Positions 31,144 to 39,590 of a stretch of 64,000 nucleotides of DNA are shown here, one piece after another. A program made the position numbers and the translations under genes. Position 1 is the first letter of the stretch; every line of letters begins with the position of its first letter. Origin of the DNA: Pelomonas sp937871895 (GTDB lineage Bacteria > Pseudomonadota > Gammaproteobacteria > Burkholderiales > Burkholderiaceae_C); the NCBI RefSeq assembly GCF_046348265.1, contig NZ_JAXMEO010000008.1; one strand, written 5' to 3'. The notes beneath the pieces were generated by a model. The model searched no databases. It was not told the DNA's origin and worked only from the letters and a program-made list of their open reading frames with translations.

Positions 31144-32277
31144 TCAGCGCTTGCGCACCACCACGCTGCCGATGGAGTAGCCCGCGCCAAAGGAGCAGAT
31201 CACGCCCAGGTCGCCGGCCTGCAGGTCGCCACGGTACTCGTGGAAAGCGATCACCGAGCCCGCCGAGGCGGTGTTGGCGTAGCGGTCAAGGATCAGCGGC
31301 GCCACCTCGCTGCCGGCATCGGCCCCGACCAACTTCTTGATCACCAGTTGGTTCATGCCCTGATTGGCCTGGTGCAGCCAGAAACGCCGCACCTGGGCCG
31401 GCGCGAGACTCAGCGCCGCGAGGTGCGCCTCGATGTGGGCCGCCGCCATGGGCACCACTTCCTTGAAGACCTTGCGCCCCTCTTGGTAAAAGGTCAGGTC
31501 GCGGTCCTTGGGGTCGCGGTCTTCGGCCCGGTTCATGAAGCCGAAGTTGTTGCGGATGTTGTTGCTGAACTGGGTGACCAGCTGCGTGCCCAGCACCTCG
31601 AAGCCACGGCCTGACGGCACCTCGTCAGACCGCTGCAGGACGAGCGCCGTGCAGACGTCGCCAAAGATGAAATGGCAGTCCCGATCACGCCACTCCAGGT
31701 GGGCGGACGTGATCTCGGGGTTGACCACCACCACGCAACGCGCCGTGCCGCAACGCAGGGCATTGGTTGCCTGCTCGATGGCGAAGGTGGCCGACGAGCA
31801 CGCCACATTCATGTCGAAGCCAAAGCCGCGCGCCCCCAGGGCCTGCTGGATCTCGATGGCCATGGCCGGGTAGGCGCGCTGCATATTGGCCGAGGCGCAG
31901 ATGACGGCATCCACCTGCTCGCCGGACACGCCCGCGTCCGCCAGCGCTTGCCGGGCGGCATCGACCGCAATCTCGGCCATCAGCGAGAGCTGGTCGTCAC
32001 CCCGGGGCTCAAAGCGCGGATACATGCGCGCTGGGTCGAGCACGCCGGACTTCTCCAGCACGAAGCGCTGACGTATGCCCGAGGCTTTCTCGATGAACTC
32101 GACGCTGGAATGCGTCAGCGCCTGGTGCGTGCCGGCCGCAATCGCGTCCGCGTGCAGCGCGTTTTGGCGATCTGCATAGGCATTGAAGGCCGTCACCAAC
32201 TCGTCATTGGTGATGACGTCGGCCGGCCGGAACAAGCCGGAGCCACTGATCACCACACCTGGGAATGAAGCTTGCAT
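31144..32277 (-). CDS. Beta-ketoacyl synthase III-like thiolase-fold enzyme (PA3286 type)
   Basis: A 377-residue KAS III-like enzyme, longer than FabH (about 320). The nucleophile is Cys160 (NVACSSATF), with His in RFWLHQANQGMN and Asn in RYANTASAGSV completing the triad. From memory it matches the Pseudomonas aeruginosa PA3286 protein closely, including FSNNIRNNFGFMNRA and SFGAGYSIGSVVVRKR. That enzyme is described as diverting C8-CoA from beta-oxidation into fatty acid synthesis. Start ATG 32277 has AAGGAT upstream. Divergent from the DUF3422 gene with a 61-bp gap. Confidence 0.88.
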   Translation of the reverse strand: MQASFPGVVISGSGLFRPADVITNDELVTAFNAYADRQNALHADAIAAGTHQALTHSSVEFIEKASGIRQRFVLEKSGVLDPARMYPRFEPRGDDQLSLMAEIAVDAARQALADAGVSGEQVDAVICASANMQRAYPAMAIEIQQALGARGFGFDMNVACSSATFAIEQATNALRCGTARCVVVVNPEITSAHLEWRDRDCHFIFGDVCTALVLQRSDEVPSGRGFEVLGTQLVTQFSNNIRNNFGFMNRAEDRDPKDRDLTFYQEGRKVFKEVVPMAAAHIEAHLAALSLAPAQVRRFWLHQANQGMNQLVIKKLVGADAGSEVAPLILDRYANTASAGSVIAFHEYRGDLQAGDLGVICSFGAGYSIGSVVVRKR

Positions 32278-32338
32278 ACATCCTTTCAAGCCCCACAAGG
32301 GCCGCGCCTGGCATGAGTTTTCAGTTTATCGAGGCACC

Positions 32339-33709
32339 ATGTCGGCCGTATTCAATGCTTCCCCCGTGTTTTCCATGCGCCAGGATTCGCTACTCCCGCC
32401 CGACGACCCGCTGCGCCAGACCCTGCACAACGAGGTCCACGCCCGGCCCTCGGCCAGCCTGAAGCTGCCCGTCGTCGTCCACTACGTGGCCGTGCTCAAC
32501 GAGGGCGTTGCCCGCGCCGACGAGCACGCCCACCTGTGCCGCCTGCCCGGCCAGGAGGCGCTGCCCCCCGAGGCCCTGGGCGCCAATTTCCTGCGGCTCA
32601 ACTTCGAAGGCTTCTCGGTCAAGTGGGAGCGCCACACCGAGTTCACCCGCTACTCGGTGGTGCAAGCGCTGCCTGAGGGCCTGGACGCCACGCCCGAGAG
32701 CCTCGACGCCCTGCCCCCGGCCGTGACGGCAGACTGGCTGCGCGACGTGCCGGGGCGCACCTTTGCCGCGCTCAAGCTGGTGTTGCTGGAGCAGCACCTG
32801 GGCTCGCCCGGCAAGGTGGTGGCCGACGCGCGCAGCTGGTTCGACGACAGCCCCATCGTGGCTTCGGTGATGGGGGCCGTGCAGGGCCCCGGTCACTCCG
32901 TCGTGGTGACGGACTTCCAGCTCCGCCCCACGGGCTGGGAACACATCGTCGTCATCGCCGAACACGCCACCTCCGAGACCCGCGCGGGCCGCATCGCCCA
33001 GCGACTGCTCGAAATCGAGACCTACCGCCTGATGGCCCTGCGTGCCCTGCCCGTGGCCAAGGCGTTGGGACCCTTGCTGGGCCGCGTGGAAGCCGGTCTG
33101 GCCAGCATCACCGAGCGGCTGCACCAGCGCGACACCTCGGCCGACGCCTTGCTGGACGAGCTGATTGCCCTGGCCGCTCGAGTCGAACACCTGACCGCCG
33201 AGCACCAATACCGCTTCAACGCCACCGAGGCCTACCACGCCCTGGTCCAGAACCGCATCAACGAACTGCACGAGGGCAAGTCGGGCGCCGCGCAGACCCT
33301 GGGCGAATTCATGCAACGCCGGCTGTCACCCGCCATGGCCACCGTGGCACTCACGGCCCAGCGGCTGACCGACCTGTCCCGCCGCATCGAGCGCGCCAGC
33401 GCCCTGCTCCGCACCCGCGTCGACATCGCCACCGACCTGCGCAGCCAGGCGCTGCTGACCCAGCTTTCCGAAGGCCAGAGCACCCAGCTGCGCATGCAGG
33501 CCACGGTGGAGGGCCTCTCCATCGCCGCCATCACCTATTACGTGGTCAGCCTGCTGCTTTATGTGTTCAAGGCGCTCAAGCTGCAGGGCTGGTGGCCGCT
33601 GAGCCCCGAGCTCAGCGCCGGTATCGCCATCCCGCTGGTGCTGGCCGGCGTTTGGTGGACAACTCGCCGTATTCATCGCCGCTTCTTCGGGCACGGGCCT
33701 GCGGCATAG
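32339..33709 (+). CDS. DUF3422 family membrane-anchored protein
   Basis: A 456-residue protein. LLPPDDPLRQTLHNEVHARP and the acidic, helical middle match DUF3422, a proteobacterial family without assigned function. The last 70 residues carry two hydrophobic helices (AAITYYVVSLLLYVFKAL and AGIAIPLVLAGVWWTTRRI), suggesting inner-membrane anchoring by the C-terminus. Start ATG 32339. The next gene, guaC, follows after 38 bp. Confidence 0.85.
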   Translation: MSAVFNASPVFSMRQDSLLPPDDPLRQTLHNEVHARPSASLKLPVVVHYVAVLNEGVARADEHAHLCRLPGQEALPPEALGANFLRLNFEGFSVKWERHTEFTRYSVVQALPEGLDATPESLDALPPAVTADWLRDVPGRTFAALKLVLLEQHLGSPGKVVADARSWFDDSPIVASVMGAVQGPGHSVVVTDFQLRPTGWEHIVVIAEHATSETRAGRIAQRLLEIETYRLMALRALPVAKALGPLLGRVEAGLASITERLHQRDTSADALLDELIALAARVEHLTAEHQYRFNATEAYHALVQNRINELHEGKSGAAQTLGEFMQRRLSPAMATVALTAQRLTDLSRRIERASALLRTRVDIATDLRSQALLTQLSEGQSTQLRMQATVEGLSIAAITYYVVSLLLYVFKALKLQGWWPLSPELSAGIAIPLVLAGVWWTTRRIHRRFFGHGPAA

Positions 33710-33747
33710 TCACCCACAGTCCTTCTGGCTGTTTGCCCCTTCGCACC

Positions 33748-34725
33748 ATGGAAATCTTTGACTACGACAACATCCTGCTGCTGCCACGCAAATGCCGCGT
33801 CGAGAGCCGCGCGCAGTGCGACACCTCAGTGCAGTTCGGCCCGCATCGCTTCCGGCTGCCCGTGGTGCCCGCCAATATGAAGACCGTCGTGGACGAGTCC
33901 ATCACCGAGCTGCTGGCGCGCGAGGGCTACTTCTACGTGATGCACCGCTTCGACCTCGACAGCCTGGCCTATGCGCGCGCCATGCGCGACAAAGGCCTGC
34001 TGGTGTCGCTGAGCGTGGGCGTCAAGCCAGCCGACCATGAGCTGGTGACCCGCCTCGCCACCGAAGGCGTTGGCGCCGACTACCTGACCATCGACATCGC
34101 CCACGGCCATGCCGAAAGCGTGCAGCGCATGATTGCCCACATCAAGGACAAGCTGCCCAGCACTTTCGTCATCGCCGGCAACGTGGGCACCCCCGAGGCC
34201 GTGATCGACCTGGAGAACTGGGGCGCCGACGCGACCAAGGTCGGCGTCGGCCCTGGCAAGGTCTGCATCACCCGGCTCAAGACCGGCTTTGGCACCGGCG
34301 GCTGGCAGCTCTCGGCCTTGAAGTGGTGCGCCCGCGTCGCCACCAAGCCCATCGTGGCCGATGGCGGCATCCGCCACCACGGCGACATCGCCAAGAGCAT
34401 CCGCTTCGGCGCCAGCATGGTCATGATCGGCTCCCTCTTCGCCGGCCACGAGGAATCCCCCGGCCAGAGCGTCGAGGTCGATGGCAAGCGCTACAAGGAG
34501 TACTACGGCTCTGCCTCCGACTTCAACAAGGGCGAGTACCGCCACGTTGAGGGCAAGCGCATCCTGGAGCCCATCAAGGGCGCGCTGTCAGACACGCTGC
34601 GGGAGATGGAGGAGGATTTGCAGAGCTCCATCTCCTACGCGGGTGGGACGCAGTTGGCTGACCTCAAGAAGGTGAACTACGTCATTCTGGGTGGTGAAAA
34701 TGCAGGTGAACATTTGTTCATGTGA
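33748..34725 (+). CDS. guaC: GMP reductase
   Basis: A 325-residue TIM-barrel enzyme converting GMP to IMP with NADPH. Catalytic Cys173 lies in GPGKVCITR. MEIFDYDNILLLPRKCRVES, PVVPANMKTVVDESI and VADGGIRHHGDIAKSIRFGA match the Bacillus-type GMP reductase rather than IMP dehydrogenase (no CBS domains). The last nine codons plus stop (NAGEHLFM) coincide with the first copy of a tandem structured repeat. As I recall, family members end differently after the VDYV segment, so the tail may be repeat-derived. Confidence 0.93.
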   Translation: MEIFDYDNILLLPRKCRVESRAQCDTSVQFGPHRFRLPVVPANMKTVVDESITELLAREGYFYVMHRFDLDSLAYARAMRDKGLLVSLSVGVKPADHELVTRLATEGVGADYLTIDIAHGHAESVQRMIAHIKDKLPSTFVIAGNVGTPEAVIDLENWGADATKVGVGPGKVCITRLKTGFGTGGWQLSALKWCARVATKPIVADGGIRHHGDIAKSIRFGASMVMIGSLFAGHEESPGQSVEVDGKRYKEYYGSASDFNKGEYRHVEGKRILEPIKGALSDTLREMEEDLQSSISYAGGTQLADLKKVNYVILGGENAGEHLFM

Positions 34726-34764
34726 CCCGAAGGGGCACCGAGCGCGAAGCGCGAAACCTGCATT
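34699..34764 (+). repeat. Cloverleaf repeat, unit 1 (spans the guaC stop codon)
   Basis: Closing stem AATGCAGGT (34699-34707) pairs perfectly with ACCTGCATT (34756-34764). Inside are three hairpins: GAACA-TT-TGTTC (34708-34719), GTGACCC-GAA-GGGGCAC (34722-34738, one mismatch) and GCGC-GAA-GCGC (34742-34752). The guaC stop codon lies in the second hairpin. Confidence 0.8.
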
Positions 34765-34777
34765 TGGGCGCAGCCAG

Positions 34778-34839
34778 AACGCGGGGGAACACTTGTTCAT
34801 GTGATCGGAGATCACCTGCGCGCAGCGCAGCCCCGCGTT
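34778..34839 (+). repeat. Cloverleaf repeat, unit 2 (perfect four-stem fold)
   Basis: Closing stem AACGCGGGG (34778-34786) pairs with CCCCGCGTT (34831-34839). Inside, nearly without unpaired bases, are GAACA-CT-TGTTC (34787-34798), GTGATC-GGA-GATCAC (34801-34815) and CTGCGC-GCA-GCGCAG (34816-34830). A 13-bp linker (TGGGCGCAGCCAG) precedes it, and a near-identical one (CCGGCGCAGCCAA) follows. Confidence 0.85.
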
Positions 34840-34852
34840 CCGGCGCAGCCAA

Positions 34853-34888
34853 AATGCTGGCGAACACTTGTTCATGTGATCGCAGGTC
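34853..34888 (+). repeat. Cloverleaf repeat, unit 3 (truncated)
   Basis: It begins AATGCTGGC, then GAACACTTGTTC (34862-34873) and GATC-GCA-GGTC (34878-34888). The last hairpin and the closing strand are missing; sequence becomes unrelated before valS. Confidence 0.75.
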
Positions 34889-34921
34889 CGTATAGGAAAA
34901 TCCCCCATTCCCCGACATTCG

Positions 34922-34951
34922 ACGGGGCGCCTCTGCCTGGAGACGCCCCGT
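34922..34951 (+). terminator. Hairpin upstream of valS
   Basis: ACGGGGCG (34922-34929) and CGCCCCGT (34944-34951) form a perfect 8-bp stem, 20 bp before the valS ATG. There is no T-run, so it may be a weak terminator after guaC, or a leader structure affecting valS translation. Confidence 0.4.
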
Positions 34952-34971
34952 TGCCATTTCCAGCCCCCGAC

Positions 34972-37770
34972 ATGACCGAACTCGCCAAGTCCTTTGAGCC
35001 CGCCGCCCTGGAAGCCCATTGGGGCCCGAAGTGGGAAGCCAGCGGCCTCTACGCCCCGACGCTCGACGCGAGCAAGCCCTCGTTCAGCATCCAACTGCCG
35101 CCTCCCAATGTGACGGGCACGCTGCACATGGGCCATGCCTTCAACCAGACGGTGATGGACTCGCTGACGCGCTACCACCGCATGCTGGGCCACAACACCC
35201 TGTGGGTGCCGGGCACGGACCACGCCGGCATCGCGACGCAGATCGTGGTGGAGCGGCAGTTGCAGGCCGCCGGGCAGAGCCGGCATGACCTGGGGCGCAA
35301 GAACTTTGTGGCCCGGGTGTGGGAGTGGAAGCAGCAGTCGGGCAACACCATCACCAGCCAGATGCGTCGGCTGGGGGACTCGGTCTCCTGGGCCCACGAG
35401 TACTTCACCATGGACGAGAAGCTGTCCAAGGTCGTGGTCGAGACCTTTGTGCGGCTTTATGAAGAAGGCCTGATCTACCGCGGCAAGCGCCTGGTGAGCT
35501 GGGACCCGGTGCTGCAGTCCGCCGTGTCCGACCTGGAGGTGTCGAGCGAAGAGGAAGACGGCTCGTTGTGGCACATCCGCTATCCGCTGGCGGATGGCTC
35601 GGGCTCAGTCGTCGTGGCCACCACGCGGCCTGAGACCATGCTCGGGGACGTGGCCGTGATGGTCCACCCCGAGGACGAGCGCTATGCCGCGCTCATCGGC
35701 AAGCTGGTGCAACTGCCGCTGACCGACCGCCAGATCCCGGTGATCGCTGACAGCTATGTGGACAAGGAGTTCGGCACCGGCGTCGTCAAGGTCACGCCCG
35801 CGCATGACACGAATGACTATGCCGTCGGCCAACGCCATGGCCTCGCCATGATCTCGGTGCTGGACCTTCAGGCCCGCATCAACGACAACGCGCCCGAGGC
35901 CTACCGGGGTCTGGACCGCTTCGTGGCCCGCAAGAAGATCGTGGCCGACCTGGACGCGCAGGGTCTGCTGGTTGAGGTCAAGAAGCACAAGCTGATGGTG
36001 CCGCGCTGCGAGCGCACGGGCCAGGTGATCGAGCCGATGCTGACGGACCAGTGGTTCGTGGCCATGACCAAGCCGGGCGCCGCCGGGAAGAGCATCGCCG
36101 ACGGCGCCATCGAGGCCGTGGCCTCGGGCGACGTGACCTTCTTCCCCGACCAGTGGGTCAACACCTACAACCACTGGATGAACAACCTGCAGGACTGGTG
36201 TATCTCGCGCCAGCTGTGGTGGGGCCATCAGATCCCCGCCTGGTACGACGAAGACGGCAAGGTCTACGTGGCGCGTAACGAGGCCGAGGCGCAAGCCAAG
36301 GCCCCCGGCAAGACACTCACGCGCGACCCCGATGTGCTGGACACCTGGTACTCGTCCGCCCTGGTGCCTTTCTCTACCCTCGGCTGGCCAGAGAAAACCC
36401 TGGAGCAGGACCTCTTCCTGCCCTCCTCCGTGCTGGTCACCGGCTACGACATCATCTTCTTCTGGGTCGCCCGGATGATCATGATGACCAAGCACTTCAC
36501 CGGGCAGGTGCCTTTCAAGCATGTCTACATCCACGGCCTGGTGCGCGACTCGCAGGGCCAGAAGATGAGCAAGAGCGAAGGCAATGTGCTCGACCCCGTG
36601 GACCTGATCCAGGGCTGCGACCTGGAGACGCTCACGCAGAAGTCCACCACCGGCCTGCGCAAGCCCGAGACCGCACCCAAGGTGGCTGCGCGGGTGAAGA
36701 AGGAATTCCCCGAAGGCATGCCGGCCTATGGCGCCGACGCGCTGCGCTTCACCATGGCCAGCTACGCGTCCTTGGGCCGGAACGTCAACTTCGACACCAA
36801 GCGCTGCGAGGGCTACCGGAACTTCTGCAACAAGCTCTGGAACGCGACCCGCTTCGTCTTGATGAACACCGAGGGCCAGGACTGCGGCCTCGCGCATGAA
36901 GGGGGTAACTGCCCCAAGGGCTACAACCAGTTCAGCCCGGCCGACCGCTGGATCGTCTCCGAGCTACAGCGCGTGGAAGCCGCCGTGGCCCAGGGCTTTG
37001 CCGAGTACCGGCTCGACAACGTCGCCAACAGCCTCTACAGCTTCGTCTGGGACGAGTATTGCGACTGGTACCTGGAGATCGCCAAGGTCCAGATCCAGAC
37101 GGGTAACGAAGCGCAGCAGCGCGCCACCCGCCGCACCCTGATCCGCGTGCTCGAGACCACCCTGCGCCTGCTGCACCCCATCGCTCCCTTCATCACCGAA
37201 GAGCTGTGGCAGACCGTCGCCACCGTGGCTGCGCGCAAGACGACCGAGTTCCTGGCCGGCGCGCCCTACCCTCAGGCACAGCCCGAGCGCATCGACCCCG
37301 CCAGCGACGCCTGGATGGCACGCCTCAAGGAAGTCGTGGGTGTGACGCGCAGCCTGCGCAGCGAGATGAGCCTCAGCCCGGCCGAGCGCGTGCCGCTGCT
37401 CGTGGGCGGTGACCTGAGCTTCCTGCGCGAGGCGGCGCCGGTGCTCAAGGTGCTGGCCAAGCTGGCGAGCGTGGAGCTGATCGAGGACGAGGCCGAGTTC
37501 GCCAAGCAGAGCGCCTCCTCGCCCGTGCTGGTGCAAGGCGCGGCCAAGCTGGCGCTCAAGGTGGAGATCGATGTCGAGGCCGAGCGTGCACGTCTCGACA
37601 AGGAGATCACCCGCCTGGACGGCGAGATCGTCAAGGCCAATGCCAAGCTGGGGAACGAGAGCTTCGTGGCTCGTGCGCCGGCTGCCGTGGTCGAGCAGGA
37701 ACGCGCCCGCGTCGCCGACTTCAGCGCGACCGTTGTCCGGCTGCGCGAACAGCGGGCACGTCTCGGCTGA
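34972..37770 (+). CDS. valS: Valine--tRNA ligase
   Basis: A 932-residue class I synthetase. The HIGH motif is HMGH (residues 52-55) after PPPNVTGT, and KMSKS (531-535) is followed by EGNVLDPVD. An editing domain lies between them and a C-terminal coiled-coil arm at the end (residues about 860-930, VEAERARLDKEITRLDGEI), typical of ValRS. Start ATG 34972. The 3' end overlaps the convergent dehydrogenase gene by 50 bp. Confidence 0.97.
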   Translation: MTELAKSFEPAALEAHWGPKWEASGLYAPTLDASKPSFSIQLPPPNVTGTLHMGHAFNQTVMDSLTRYHRMLGHNTLWVPGTDHAGIATQIVVERQLQAAGQSRHDLGRKNFVARVWEWKQQSGNTITSQMRRLGDSVSWAHEYFTMDEKLSKVVVETFVRLYEEGLIYRGKRLVSWDPVLQSAVSDLEVSSEEEDGSLWHIRYPLADGSGSVVVATTRPETMLGDVAVMVHPEDERYAALIGKLVQLPLTDRQIPVIADSYVDKEFGTGVVKVTPAHDTNDYAVGQRHGLAMISVLDLQARINDNAPEAYRGLDRFVARKKIVADLDAQGLLVEVKKHKLMVPRCERTGQVIEPMLTDQWFVAMTKPGAAGKSIADGAIEAVASGDVTFFPDQWVNTYNHWMNNLQDWCISRQLWWGHQIPAWYDEDGKVYVARNEAEAQAKAPGKTLTRDPDVLDTWYSSALVPFSTLGWPEKTLEQDLFLPSSVLVTGYDIIFFWVARMIMMTKHFTGQVPFKHVYIHGLVRDSQGQKMSKSEGNVLDPVDLIQGCDLETLTQKSTTGLRKPETAPKVAARVKKEFPEGMPAYGADALRFTMASYASLGRNVNFDTKRCEGYRNFCNKLWNATRFVLMNTEGQDCGLAHEGGNCPKGYNQFSPADRWIVSELQRVEAAVAQGFAEYRLDNVANSLYSFVWDEYCDWYLEIAKVQIQTGNEAQQRATRRTLIRVLETTLRLLHPIAPFITEELWQTVATVAARKTTEFLAGAPYPQAQPERIDPASDAWMARLKEVVGVTRSLRSEMSLSPAERVPLLVGGDLSFLREAAPVLKVLAKLASVELIEDEAEFAKQSASSPVLVQGAAKLALKVEIDVEAERARLDKEITRLDGEIVKANAKLGNESFVARAPAAVVEQERARVADFSATVVRLREQRARLG

Positions 37771-38650
37771 GCACCTCATCGACGCGCCGCGCGATGGCCC
37801 AGGCGGCCCGCGTGGCCGCCTCGCGCGTCTGGTTGGCCTGACGGTCCGTCACGCGCACGCCACGGCGGCGCGCCAGCGGGCGCCCCGCGTCCAGCCAGGC
37901 CGGGTCGAGCGCATCGAACCAAATGCTGCGGATCGCGCCACGGTTCAGGGCCTCGCCCAGTGCCAGCTCATCAAACAGCATCGACGGGCTCAGCGCTACC
38001 CAGACCTGGTCCATGCGCGTGTGGGACAGCACCCGCGCGCTGAGCACCCCGCGAAAGCGCTCATAGCTGGGCAAGAGCACCACCACCGCGTCCACAGTCT
38101 GCAGCAGGTCCATCAGGCTGAGCGGCTCCACGCCCCAACGCGACCACTCGTCATCACTGGCATGCAACGAGGGGTCATAGCCCATCACCCGCGTGCCAAA
38201 GCTCGCCAGCAGCGGTGCCAGCACCTGGGCAACGGGTGTCATGCCGATCAGCCCGACCGTCGCGCAGCCGAGCTCACGGCCCAGCTTGGCCCCGCCATCG
38301 GACGGGTTGCGGAACATGTCCAGCAGCGCGCCAACGGCGAACTCGGCCTCGGCGTTGGCGCTTGACCACACCACCCGCGCCACCTCGACACCTCGGGCGC
38401 GGCACAGGTCCTGGTCCACATTGACCATGTCGCCCTGCAGGCGCGCCACGATGCAGAGATCGTCGGCCGATTCCAGCAACCGGGCGTCAATGGGCAGCTC
38501 CGGCGGCGCGATCAGCGCGCGCGCACCCGCCACCGCCGCGCGCAGCGCCAGCGGGTCAGCAACCAGTTCAGGGGCGAAGCGCGCGTCGTGCCGTTCTGCC
38601 AACCACTGCACAACTTCGGCGTCGAGCGCTTCCAACATCAAGACGGTCAA
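37721..38650 (-). CDS. D-isomer-specific 2-hydroxyacid dehydrogenase homologue with degenerate active site
   Basis: A 309-residue protein of the D-2-hydroxyacid dehydrogenase fold: substrate-domain ends plus a Rossmann domain (ATVGLIGMTPVAQVLAPLL). The glycine motif is incomplete (GLIGMT where GxGxxG is expected). The region normally holding catalytic His (TPHxAxxT) reads TDRQANQT, without His. It may bind ligand without catalysis, or use altered chemistry. The C-terminal 16 codons overlap the end of valS on the other strand. Confidence 0.82.
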   Translation of the reverse strand: MTVLMLEALDAEVVQWLAERHDARFAPELVADPLALRAAVAGARALIAPPELPIDARLLESADDLCIVARLQGDMVNVDQDLCRARGVEVARVVWSSANAEAEFAVGALLDMFRNPSDGGAKLGRELGCATVGLIGMTPVAQVLAPLLASFGTRVMGYDPSLHASDDEWSRWGVEPLSLMDLLQTVDAVVVLLPSYERFRGVLSARVLSHTRMDQVWVALSPSMLFDELALGEALNRGAIRSIWFDALDPAWLDAGRPLARRRGVRVTDRQANQTREAATRAAWAIARRVDEVLSRDVPAVRAAGQRSR

Positions 38651-38714
38651 ATGGGCTCTCCGTCATACCGCGATGCAACAATCGCCGCGGACTCAAGCTA
38701 GAACGAGTGTATTC

Positions 38715-39590
38715 ATGACCCAATCCAGCGTCACCAAAGCGATCTTCCCAGTAGCGGGTCTTGGCACCCGCTTTTTGCCGGCTACCAAGGCGCAGCCCAA
38801 GGAAATGCTGCCCGTTGTCGACAAGCCTTTGATTCAGTACGCCGTCGAAGAGGCCTATGCGGCTGGCGTGCGCGAGATGATCTTCGTCACCGGCCGCCAC
38901 AAGCGCCCGATCGAGGACCACTTCGACATGACCTTCGAGTTGGAGGTCGCGCTCGAGCAGTCCAACAAGCAGGAGCTGCTGGAGGTCGTTCGCAGCGTCA
39001 AGCCGGACGACATGGAATGCATCTACGTGCGTCAGGCCCAGGCCCTGGGCCTCGGCCACGCCGTGCTGTGCGGCCAGCGCCTCGTCGGCAACCACCCCTT
39101 TGCCGTGCTGCTGGCCGATGACTTGATGGTGGGTGAGAAGCCCATCCTCAAGCAAATGGTCGAGCAATACGGCGAATGGCGCGCTTCCATCCTGGCTGTG
39201 CAGGAAGTGCCCGCCGAGCACACGCGCCGCTACGGCATCGTGGCTGGCACGCCGGTCAATGACCACCTCGTGGACGTGACCCGCATCGTCGAGAAGCCGG
39301 CGCCGGAAGTGGCCCCGTCGCGCCTGGGCGTGGCGGGCCGCTACATCCTGACGCCCGGCGTCTTCCACGAAATCGCCAACCAGCCGCGCGGCGTGGGCGG
39401 CGAGATCCAGCTCACCGACGGCATCGCCGGCCTGCTGCGCCGGGAAAAAGTGTTTGCCTACCGGTACGAGGGCAAGCGCTATGACTGCGGCAGCAAGGAA
39501 GGCTTCCTGCAGGCCAATGTCGAACTGGCACTGGCGCACCCGCAACTGGGCCCAGGCTTCCGGGACTTTCTCAAGTCGCTGGAGCTCTGA
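38715..39590 (+). CDS. galU: UTP--glucose-1-phosphate uridylyltransferase
   Basis: A 291-residue nucleotidyltransferase making UDP-glucose for polysaccharide and envelope sugars. The signature is AIFPVAGLGTRFLPATKAQPKEMLP, with ADDLM and EKPAPEVAPS further on. Start ATG 38715 gives MTQSSVTKAIFPV. Its stop abuts the convergent TusA-like gene. Confidence 0.96.
   Translation: MTQSSVTKAIFPVAGLGTRFLPATKAQPKEMLPVVDKPLIQYAVEEAYAAGVREMIFVTGRHKRPIEDHFDMTFELEVALEQSNKQELLEVVRSVKPDDMECIYVRQAQALGLGHAVLCGQRLVGNHPFAVLLADDLMVGEKPILKQMVEQYGEWRASILAVQEVPAEHTRRYGIVAGTPVNDHLVDVTRIVEKPAPEVAPSRLGVAGRYILTPGVFHEIANQPRGVGGEIQLTDGIAGLLRREKVFAYRYEGKRYDCGSKEGFLQANVELALAHPQLGPGFRDFLKSLEL

Noticed and set aside
34778..34839. 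Cloverleaf unit 2 as a tRNA or tRNA-like gene
   Set aside because: Four stems are present, but there is no T-loop, D-loop, 7-nt anticodon loop or CCA end, and loops are 2-3 nt.
34862..34873. GAACACTTGTTC as a LexA box
   Set aside because: It resembles the Gram-positive LexA site, but betaproteobacterial LexA uses a CTGT-N8-ACAG type operator, and the motif recurs as part of the structured repeat.
34699..34888. Tandem repeats near guaC read as integron attC sites
   Set aside because: The ends do not match the RYYYAAC/GTTRRRY core sites, there is no integrase or cassette nearby, and each unit has three inner hairpins instead of the attC bulged stem.
34588..35574. Minus-strand frame with repeated DHMNKCSPAFWL peptides across guaC end and valS start
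   Set aside because: It is antisense to two well-supported genes; the peptide repetition is a by-product of the DNA repeat period of about 75 bp.
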